Shown here piece after piece: positions 1 through 5,428 of a DNA stretch of 51,465 bases. The stretch is from Rhodospirillales bacterium. Lineage in GTDB: Bacteria > Pseudomonadota > Alphaproteobacteria > Micavibrionales > Micavibrionaceae. Made by a program: the position numbers and the translations under genes. The stretch lies in contig JACKIP010000011.1 in assembly GCA_020638395.1 (NCBI GenBank), positions 1 to 51,465 on the forward strand. Direction: 5' to 3'. Under the pieces are notes generated by a model. That model was not told the origin of the DNA. It searched no databases and worked only from the letters and a program-made list of their open reading frames with translations. The stretch's first letter is position 1; every line of letters starts with the position of its first letter.

Positions 1-37
1 CAATAATACTGCGCAGCAACATAAGGAGATTTATACT

Positions 38-556
38 ATGGGACGCACGCGACCAAAGCCGGGGGAACCCGTCATTGTAAAAAAATACGCTAACCGCCGC
101 CTCTATGATACGGGTCGCAGCGCTTATGTTACTCTGGAAGACTTAAACGACATGGTCAAAGAAGATATTGACTTTATTGTTCTGGATGCCAAAACCGGCG
201 AAGACCTGACCCGCTCGGTTCTGACCCAGATCGTTGCGGAACAGGAAACCAAGGGCGAAAATCTGCTTCCTACGGCGTTCCTGCGTAAGCTGATTGGCCT
301 GTACGGTGAAAATATGCACGGGGTCGTCCCTGAATATCTGGAGCAGACCATGCAATTCCTGATTGATAACCAGAAACAAATGCTGGACCGTTTCGACGAG
401 CAGCTTCAGGTGCAGCAGGAACGCATGAAAAAAATGGGCGAAATGTTCCCGCATACCTCTTCTCTGGAGGAAATCGGCCGCCGCAATATGGAGCTGTTCC
501 AGTCCGCCATCAAAAACCTTGTGACCTTCCCGGAAGACGATAAGAACAAGAAATAA
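38..556 (+). CDS. phaR: PHA synthesis regulator PhaR
   Basis: Transcriptional regulator of polyhydroxyalkanoate storage; family members repress phasin and PHA-synthesis genes and are released by nascent granules. The N-terminal PHB/PHA accumulation DNA-binding domain is plain at about residues 14-75 (KKYANRRLYDT, SAYVTLEDL, DFIVLDAKTGEDLTRSVL), followed by the accumulation-regulator region and a helical Gln/Met-rich stretch at about 108-150. The 172 aa length is normal. The start is fixed by AAGGAG at 23-28, nine bases before the ATG. No phaC, phaA or phasin gene is in the window, but the sequence upstream is cut at base 1, so they may lie just outside. The repressor role is family knowledge; its targets here are inferred. 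Confidence 0.93.
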   Translation: MGRTRPKPGEPVIVKKYANRRLYDTGRSAYVTLEDLNDMVKEDIDFIVLDAKTGEDLTRSVLTQIVAEQETKGENLLPTAFLRKLIGLYGENMHGVVPEYLEQTMQFLIDNQKQMLDRFDEQLQVQQERMKKMGEMFPHTSSLEEIGRRNMELFQSAIKNLVTFPEDDKNKK

Positions 557-591
557 CCAAGGATTGCGCGCTGATCTCTTTCAGATGCGGG

Positions 592-607
592 TTATGCGTT
601 CGCATAA
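592..607. terminator. Short hairpin between convergent phaR and mraY
   Basis: TTATGCG and CGCATAA form a tight hairpin in the 61-base gap between the convergent ends of phaR and mraY. There is no clear T run on either side, so a role as a weak bidirectional terminator is only a guess from position. Confidence 0.3.
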
Positions 608-617
608 GATTTCAGGA

Positions 618-1700
618 TCACCGCAGTTTTAATGTGCTCAGCCCGACCAGCGCCAGAATGACGGCAATAATCCAGAACCGGATAACAATCGTTGGCTCCG
701 ACCACCCTTTCTTTTCGAAATGGTGATGCAAGGGTGCCATGGCAAAAACCCGTTTTCCGGTTAATTTAAACGACGTTACCTGAATCACAACCGAGAGCGT
801 TTCCAACACGAACAGTCCGCCGATAATCGCCAGCACCAGCTCGTGCTTGGTGGCAACAGCGATTGCTCCAAGAGCCGCCCCTAGCGACAAAGACCCGGTA
901 TCCCCCATAAACACCGCAGCCGGCGGCGCATTATACCAGAGAAATCCCATGCCTCCGCCAAGGATCGCTCCGCAGAATACTGCCAGCTCTCCAGTCCCCG
1001 GCACATAATGGATTTGCAGATACTCCGCAAATTTGAAATTCCCGACAAGGTAGGCAATCAATCCAAAACAGGCCGCGGCCACCATCACCGGCACAATCGC
1101 CAGCCCGTCCAGACCATCCGTCAAATTCACGGAATTAGAGGCTCCGACCATAACCAGAACGGCAAAAGGAATAAAGAAAAATCCCAACGGCAACAGATAG
1201 TCTTTTAAGAAGGGCACCGCCAGTCCTGTGGCCTGTCCCCAATCCGTTCCCCATAAAATGGTCAAAAAAGCGACCAAAGCAATTCCACTTTCCAGCAACA
1301 GGCGCACCTTGCCGGAAACCCCTAGATGAGAGCGTTTGGTCAGTTTTTTAAAATCATCCGCGAATCCGATCATCCCGAATCCGATAAAGACCCCTAACAC
1401 CATCCACACATAAAGGTTGGTCAAATCCGCCCATAACAAGGTTGAAACTCCGGCAGAAATTAGAATCATCAGCCCCCCCATGGTCGGGGTTCCGTGCTTA
1501 TGAGCATGATCCGGCCCGATCTCGCGCAAAGGCTGGCCTTCGCCCTGTTTCTTTTTCAGCCAGCGAATAACTTTTGGGCCAATAACAAACCCGATCAGCA
1601 GCGCTGTCATCACCGCTCCGCCCGTCCGGAAGGTCAAATATTTGAACAGATTGAATAAGGCAAACTCGTCCGCAAACGGATAAAGAAGATTATAAAGCAT
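618..1700 (-). CDS. mraY: Phospho-N-acetylmuramoyl-pentapeptide transferase MraY
   Basis: Integral membrane enzyme that transfers phospho-MurNAc-pentapeptide from UDP to undecaprenyl phosphate, giving lipid I, the first membrane step of peptidoglycan synthesis. About ten hydrophobic segments are visible. Family motifs are intact: the GTPTMGGL segment near residue 70, the DDxxK motif (GFADDFKKLTKRSHLG) near 115, NLTDGLDGLA near 192, and the histidine motif APLHHHFEKKGW near 325. At 360 aa it is full length. Unusually, no mur, fts or ddl gene adjoins it: phaR lies downstream and a small unknown gene plus an insertion sequence lie upstream, so mraY is outside the usual division and cell-wall cluster here. 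No strong ribosome binding site precedes the ATG. Confidence 0.97.
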   Translation of the reverse strand: MLYNLLYPFADEFALFNLFKYLTFRTGGAVMTALLIGFVIGPKVIRWLKKKQGEGQPLREIGPDHAHKHGTPTMGGLMILISAGVSTLLWADLTNLYVWMVLGVFIGFGMIGFADDFKKLTKRSHLGVSGKVRLLLESGIALVAFLTILWGTDWGQATGLAVPFLKDYLLPLGFFFIPFAVLVMVGASNSVNLTDGLDGLAIVPVMVAAACFGLIAYLVGNFKFAEYLQIHYVPGTGELAVFCGAILGGGMGFLWYNAPPAAVFMGDTGSLSLGAALGAIAVATKHELVLAIIGGLFVLETLSVVIQVTSFKLTGKRVFAMAPLHHHFEKKGWSEPTIVIRFWIIAVILALVGLSTLKLR

Positions 1701-1765
1701 TCATTTGTTTTATCCCGAATAGGAGCGAATGCGAAGAGGAAAAATATATTTCACACGGCATATTC

Positions 1766-2137
1766 TCACAGAGAATCGCACTTCAAATCCAAATACGCCT
1801 TCATCAGAGATGTCCTCTGCAATGATTGCATGAACGGAGTTTGCTTCTCTATAGCATTTCTAAGTTCAGCAGGAGGCTCCCCTGCACAAGCAACAGAAAA
1901 CGCTTGCCCTGTAATTGAATGCTTCAAAACAGCCTGACCACGATCAATTCCGGTGTAAGCAAAATATCCCCCCGCAGGAGGATCAGATGTGTCAGGCGCT
2001 GCTAACTGTCTAGCGACAACGTCAAGCCCTGCAAGCCCTACTTGTCCTACTCCAACAATAAACGTAGAACCTACAACTCCCCAAAAAGCAGCATTTGCGA
2101 TATTTCTAACAGATTTTAATATATTTTTAATATCCAT
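1766..2137 (-). CDS. Small membrane protein of unknown function
   Basis: I do not recognise this 123-aa protein. It has one hydrophobic stretch near the N-terminus (about residues 16-45, AAFWGVVGSTFIVGVGQVG) that could be a transmembrane helix or uncleaved signal, then a soluble part with two cysteines (CAGEPP and the near-terminal CDSL). It lies 65 bases upstream of mraY on the same strand, but its more AT-rich codon use and its position next to a palindromic repeat and an IS3-family element suggest accessory DNA, not a cell-wall gene. It could be a false ORF, but the uninterrupted frame and plausible membrane segment make a real gene more likely. Confidence 0.55.
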   Translation of the reverse strand: MDIKNILKSVRNIANAAFWGVVGSTFIVGVGQVGLAGLDVVARQLAAPDTSDPPAGGYFAYTGIDRGQAVLKHSITGQAFSVACAGEPPAELRNAIEKQTPFMQSLQRTSLMKAYLDLKCDSL

Positions 2138-2200
2138 AGGGCTTATCTATCAAAAATATAAATTTATGTCAATTTTTATCGTTCCTCAATCTCTTCCTCC

Positions 2201-2274
2201 CTCGTCATTCTGAGCACAGCGAAGAATCTTTTTTTCAAAGGGTTAAGATCCTTCGCTGCGCTCAGGATGACGAG
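2201..2274. repeat. Long palindromic GTCATTCTGAGC repeat
   Basis: A near-perfect 74-base inverted repeat. The left arm CTCGTCATTCTGAGC pairs with the right arm GCTCAGGATGACGAG, and GCGAAGAATCTT pairs with AAGATCCTTCGC. Related full or half copies occur at 17551-17623, 21872-21903 and 28860-28886. The IS3-family element begins exactly at its right foot. It is intergenic and not coding. Confidence 0.85.
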
Positions 2275-2289
2275 GTAATCCCCCCTAAA

Positions 2290-3159
2290 TTAATAGGGGT
2301 TGGAAGTAGAATGTTGGTTTAAGTTACTTCCTTTGGCGGCCTGAGCCAGCTTCATGGCTGGGGTGATGCCGCCGATGCCCATATTAGGGCGTTCGTTATT
2401 GTAAGTCCATAGCCATCTGGTTGCCTCCTCTTGGGCTTGTTCGATTGTGGTAAACTCATTCATTTCCAGCCACTCATGACGCACAGTGCGGTTGTACCGT
2501 TCGACGTAAGCATTCTGTTGTGGGTTGCCTGGCTGGATATAAGACAGGGTAATTTCGCGGTCTTTGGCCCATTGCTTCAATCTTTCACTGATATATTCGG
2601 GGCCGTTGTCACAGCGCAAAGAGTGTGGCTTGCCACGCCATTCGATGATCTGCTCCAAAGCCCTGACCACACGTTCCGCAGGCAGCGATACATCCACCTC
2701 GATCCCCAACCCCTCACGGTTAAAATCATCAAGAACATTAAAGGTTCTAAAATATCGTCCTCCGCTCAACTGATCCGCCATAAAGTCCATCGACCACATT
2801 GCGTTCGGCGCATCAGGAACAGCCAGTGCTTCTGGCCGTGCCCGCACCAATCGCCGTCGTGGCTTGATCCGCAGGTTTAACTCCAGCTCACGGTAAATGC
2901 GGTACACACGTTTGTGATTCCAGACAAAACCCTTCACATTCCGCAGATATAAAAAACAGAGACCAAAGCCCCATCGCTTGTGATTGTCCGTGAGCTTCAT
3001 CAGCCACTCCGCAACCTTGACGTTCTCGTCATTGCGGGTCGGAAGATACCGATAGCACGTCTGGCTCACCCCGAATGCTTTGCAAGCCATCCGCACGCTC
3101 ACATGTCGATTGTTTACAGCCCACTCGGCCATCGCCTTCCGGCAAGCAGGCTTTACCAC
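2290..3159 (-). CDS. IS3-family transposase OrfB (DDE integrase part)
   Basis: Catalytic half of the IS3 transposase, made as an OrfAB fusion by -1 frameshifting from orfA. The portion after the slip begins VVKPACRKAMAEW. It has the HTH_21-like segment (ACKAFGVSQTCYRYL, KRWGFGLCFLYLR), then the rve integrase core with all three acidic residues: Asp in MWSMDFM, Asp in RCDNGPEY and Glu in NAYVERYNRT, followed by the usual C-terminal WLWTYNNERPNMGIGG. The frame is open without a stop to the left end of the element, so the enzyme is probably functional. The open frame runs further upstream to 3300, but that part overlaps orfA and lacks family similarity. Confidence 0.92.
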   Translation of the reverse strand: MVKPACRKAMAEWAVNNRHVSVRMACKAFGVSQTCYRYLPTRNDENVKVAEWLMKLTDNHKRWGFGLCFLYLRNVKGFVWNHKRVYRIYRELELNLRIKPRRRLVRARPEALAVPDAPNAMWSMDFMADQLSGGRYFRTFNVLDDFNREGLGIEVDVSLPAERVVRALEQIIEWRGKPHSLRCDNGPEYISERLKQWAKDREITLSYIQPGNPQQNAYVERYNRTVRHEWLEMNEFTTIEQAQEEATRWLWTYNNERPNMGIGGITPAMKLAQAAKGSNLNQHSTSNPY

Positions 3160-3419
3160 TTTTTTGTCATGGCCTCCTTGATAATCGCACACTCCATCTG
3201 GCTTTCCGCATACATCCGCTTCAGCCGTTTGTTCTCTTCGATCAAGGACTTCATCTCCGCGATCATCGATGCGTCCATCCCGCCATACTTGGCACGCCAC
3301 TTATAAAAACTGGCGCTGCTCATCCCGTGCTGGCGGCACAACTCAGGCACAGGAATTCCTCCCTCCGCCTGCTTCAATATCTGCATAATCTGATGTTCGT
3401 TAAATCGGCTCTTCTTCAT
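3153..3419 (-). CDS. IS3-family transposase OrfA (helix-turn-helix)
   Basis: DNA-binding first protein of the insertion sequence, 88 aa. It has the IS3/IS911 helix-turn-helix (FNEHQIMQILKQAEGG, VPELCRQHGMSSASFYKWRAKYGG) and a leucine-zipper-like coiled coil (IAEMKSLIEENKRLKRMYAE) used for multimerisation in the family. It ends EAMTKKW just after the slippery site, so most ribosomes make OrfA alone and a fraction shift into orfB. AGGAGAAT lies a few bases before the start codon. Confidence 0.9.
   Translation of the reverse strand: MKKSRFNEHQIMQILKQAEGGIPVPELCRQHGMSSASFYKWRAKYGGMDASMIAEMKSLIEENKRLKRMYAESQMECAIIKEAMTKKW
3159..3165 (-). other. Programmed -1 frameshift heptamer
   Basis: On the minus strand the sequence reads ACA AAA AAG TGG TAA in the orfA frame, giving the classic slippery heptamer A AAA AAG two codons before the orfA stop. 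A -1 slip continues as GTG GTA AAG CCT, which is the orfB frame (VVKP). Position and frame fit the IS3-family mechanism exactly. Confidence 0.85.
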
Positions 3420-3521
3420 AGATATTCTCCTATTCCTTCTTTACGAGAATTTTCTACTCCAAAACACCTTTAATTGCAGGGGGGATTACCTTATTTATAT
3501 TTTTAACTGCCATAAATAATG

Positions 3522-3544
3522 CGGATTGCATTCTGTGCAATCCG
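3522..3544. repeat. Small palindrome CGGATTGCA/TGCAATCCG
   Basis: A perfect nine-base-pair hairpin with a five-base loop just inside the right flank of the IS3 element. It carries the GGATTGC/GCAATCC words of the palindromic repeats elsewhere in the window. It sits immediately before the candidate structured RNA and could be a repeat remnant or part of that RNA's 5' region. Confidence 0.6.
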
Positions 3545-3549
3545 GAGCG

Positions 3550-3718
3550 TGATAACCCCTCTTACGCGGTCATGTGCATCAGGCCGTTATTCTTTGATGC
3601 CTTCTCGACTTTGTCGGGGAGGCGGCGGAATATAATAGCGCTTGCGTGAATACGCTGCGCCGCTCGTAAGACGGTTATCAACTCCCCGGCTCCAGAGAGA
3701 AATCTCGGAGCCGTTTTT
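3550..3718 (+). ncRNA. Candidate structured small RNA, class unknown
   Basis: This gene-free stretch folds into a closed multi-branch structure. TGATAACC (3550-3557) plus CTCTTACG pairs with CGTAAG plus GGTTATCA (3665-3680). Inside are three local hairpins: GCATCA/TGATGC, CTTCTCGAC/GTCGGGGAG with a TTT loop, and GGCGGCG/CGCCGC around GCGT/ACGC. A strong intrinsic terminator follows directly on the plus strand. I do not recognise it as tmRNA, 6S, SRP, RNase P or a known riboswitch. It may be a free small RNA or a leader of the exported-protein gene 20 bases downstream. Confidence 0.5.
3687..3718 (+). terminator. Intrinsic terminator of the candidate RNA
   Basis: CGGCTCC, one bulged A, then GAGA with a GAAA loop and TCTC pairing back to GGAGCCG, followed by TTTTT. 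This is a textbook rho-independent terminator on the plus strand. It lies before, not after, the small exported-protein gene. Confidence 0.85.
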
Positions 3719-3737
3719 ACAAAATCAGGGGTTTTTA

Positions 3738-4238
3738 ATGAGATATTATTTTTTGAGTGTTTTTTTTATTTGTTTTTTAACAGCATCTCTACAAACACAT
3801 GCACAAGATGAAGAATTTATTCTTACAGATAATGATCGTGATGCATTGTTTACGGCGGCTGAAGGTTTTGCAGATTGTGCAGGAGCCTATGAAGCATTTT
3901 CAAAAGCAGTAATTGTATTAGATAAAATAGATAATTTTTCGATAGTGTTGCATGAGATGGGTTTAGGTGCAGCTGTTTCTGGTTCTTGGTTGCTAGCAAA
4001 GGCCGGTGTTATAAAAGATTGGCAAAAAGCTCAAGCATTTGTAAATGAGAGAAAGGAAAGCGCCACAGTAAACTGGTTCGCAAATTTAGAGGATCTTAGC
4101 AACCCAAACTATGTGGAAACTTTTTCCAAACTTTCAGAGAAAACTGTTTGGTGTAAGGAAAATTACGGCGAAGTACAAAATGAGCTTGTAAAGGAAGTTA
4201 CACGAATAAAAAAATGCGGATGGAACTATACTCGTTAA
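3738..4238 (+). CDS. Small exported protein of unknown function
   Basis: I do not recognise this protein. Starting at 3738 it is 166 aa with a clear signal peptide (MRYYFLSVFFICFLTASLQTHA, probable cleavage after HA or QTHA), so it is probably periplasmic. The mature part is helical, with three cysteines (FADCAGAY, TVWCKEN, IKKCGWNY). A longer in-frame start at 3642 would run through the terminator hairpin and is unlikely. The AT-rich codons contrast with the housekeeping genes, and it lies between an insertion sequence and an att-like site, so it is probably cargo of an integrative element. Confidence 0.7.
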   Translation: MRYYFLSVFFICFLTASLQTHAQDEEFILTDNDRDALFTAAEGFADCAGAYEAFSKAVIVLDKIDNFSIVLHEMGLGAAVSGSWLLAKAGVIKDWQKAQAFVNERKESATVNWFANLEDLSNPNYVETFSKLSEKTVWCKENYGEVQNELVKEVTRIKKCGWNYTR

Positions 4239-4402
4239 TACTATTGAATTTTGAAAAATCCAAAAAATTTGTGAGCGCAGGTGAACGAGTTCAGAAATGT
4301 ACTCGTGGGGGTACCCCGGGGGGTTTGGTGTGTTGTATATTTTTGTGAATTCAGGCAAAGTGGCCTTATTGTTTTAGTAAAAGTAAGTACCAAATATTAT
4401 TC

Positions 4403-4522
4403 TGGGGGCATAATTAGGGGCACATATAAAATTTAAATAAGATTTATTTATTAAAATCAATTGTTTGATAGTTAAGTTATATCCCGCCCCGCGCACCATT
4501 TTTCTTTTCACACACATTCATC
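4403..4522 (+). other. Left att-like site: arm motif plus tRNA 3'-end core
   Basis: Arm motif TGGGGGCATAATTAGGGGCA at 4403-4422 contains two GGGGCA units. After 57 AT-rich bases comes the core at 4480-4522, which starts TATCCCGCCCCGCGCACCA: the 3' half of a tRNA T arm and acceptor stem ending in CCA. The core continues through TTTTTCTTTTCAC to ACATTCATC. The same structure occurs inverted at 48409-48528. No intact tRNA is present here, so this reads as a remnant end of an element inserted in a tRNA gene. The upstream stretch 4239-4402 holds no gene I can support; a G/C-rich palindrome (GGGGTACCCC) sits near 4310. Confidence 0.75.
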
Positions 4523-4610
4523 ATTCTCCGGATTTTCGAAGGCAATCCGGGGGGAATCCCTAAATATCAATGGATTGCCTTAGAATTGCCTGCGACAATT
4601 CAGGCAATGA
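4521..4610. repeat. Cluster of GCAATCC palindromes
   Basis: Three overlapping hairpins: CCGGATT/AATCCGG, GGCAATCC/GGATTGCC and ATTGCCTG/CAGGCAAT. Read on the minus strand it has the GTCATTGCCTG...CAGGCAATTC and AATCCAT words of the repeats at 28940-29000 and 48319-48358. It lies directly beside the left att-like core and is noncoding. Confidence 0.65.
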
Positions 4611-4637
4611 CAGCTTGAAAGTTTATCTCAAAATTAT

Positions 4638-5414
4638 TCATACCAATTAGTGTTCATTGGATGAGATTATCCATGGGAAACTCGTGATGGAGCGGACGAT
4701 TCCCGGATGATCTGCTTGCCTACGACCGGACGGATGCCCGCTCTGGCCCAGCACCGGCGCGGATCGTTGATGCGCCCGAACCGGGCTTCATCCTGAAAGA
4801 AGATCCGCAAAGGACGACCGGCTGCGCAAGCTTTTTCATAAGACCTGGCAACGAGATCAGGCCATTTTTTTAAAATCGGCTTGTGCCTCTTTATCCGCCT
4901 TGGGATGACGGGATCGGGGCTGTATCTTTCGCCAGCCGTGACGATGAAGAAGATCGTAAACCGTGGACAGGGCAACCTGCCGCCCCACACGGGCGCATAA
5001 AGCTTTATGGATCGGAGAAACTTCCAGTATCCCACCCACATCACCCGCTTCGGTAAAAGGCTCCAGAAAAGCCGCTTCGGCTGAAGGCGTCATGTAAGCC
5101 GCCTGCCGCCCGCCTGGTCGCCCCAGATCAAATATCGCAAAACCATCGCGTAAAAAAGCGCTGTGGACATTGCGGACCGTCCCGACGGAATACCCCGTCA
5201 TGGCGGCTATTTGCGGCGCCGGATACCCAAACTTTGCTCGAAAATATACGGACTGAACCCGGCGAAAGGCTTCATTGTCTCCCGCCTCTTTTAACAAACC
5301 TTCAAGCCGCTCCACCGTCCCAGCCGGAAATTCCTTGTGATAACCCATGATACCAACCTCCTGTGAAGACCAATATATCACAAAATATCACTTAATGAAC
5401 ACTAATTTGTATGA
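4638..5414 (-). mobile_element. Deleted IS630-family element
   Basis: Terminal inverted repeats TCATACCAATTAGTGTTCATT (4638-4658) and, reversed, TCATACAAATTAGTGTTCATT (5394-5414) match over 21 bases with one mismatch. TA dinucleotides inside the ends fit the TA target of IS630/Tc1 elements. The transposase between them lacks most of its catalytic half, so about 0.5 kb has been deleted next to the left end. The ends remain intact and could still be moved in trans. Confidence 0.8.
4667..5348 (-). pseudogene. IS630-family transposase, frameshifted and truncated
   Basis: The first part (start at 5348 behind AGGAGG) carries the winged helix-turn-helix of IS630 transposases (AAMTGYSVGTVRNVHSAF, LSTVYDLLHRHGWRKIQPR). 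It ends at 4857 beyond a run of seven A on the minus strand (4865-4871). A -1 slip there joins DFKK to WPDLVARSYEKA, a layout used as programmed frameshifting in some IS630 relatives. The second part keeps the first catalytic Asp (IFFQDEARFGRINDP) but then stops soon after RPVVGKQIIRE. The second Asp, the final Glu and the LPPYSPELNP-type segment are missing, so it cannot be active. Confidence 0.85.
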
Positions 5415-5428
5415 GAATAAGAGGCTGG

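Larger units (their letters stand above)
2273..3491 (-). mobile_element. IS3-family insertion sequence
   Basis: A complete-looking element of about 1.2 kb. Its ends are imperfect inverted repeats: both read AGGTAATCCCCCCT inwards, followed by related sequence (AATTAATAGGGGTT on the left and GCAATTAAAGGTGTTT on the right). It encodes orfA and orfB with a -1 frameshift site, and the DDE residues are intact. OrfA resembles the IS407/IS51-type subgroups. I could not see a convincing 3-4 bp target duplication. The left end abuts a palindromic repeat. Confidence 0.88.

Noticed and set aside
3550..3680. Retron msr-msd-like architecture (long closing stem with internal hairpins)
   Set aside because: No reverse transcriptase gene lies next to it; the downstream gene encodes a small exported protein, and a strong terminator separates the two.
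3642..3737. Upstream extension of the small exported protein to 3642
   Set aside because: It would translate through the RNA closing stem and terminator and would bury the signal peptide; the ATG at 3738 fits better.
4295..4335. GGGGTACCCC palindrome in a G/C-rich patch within AT-rich DNA
   Set aside because: Too short and isolated to assign; it may belong to the att region but nothing in the window repeats it.
4480..4522. A complete tRNA gene
   Set aside because: Only the 3' T-arm and acceptor part with CCA can be read; no anticodon arm or 5' half lies upstream at either copy.
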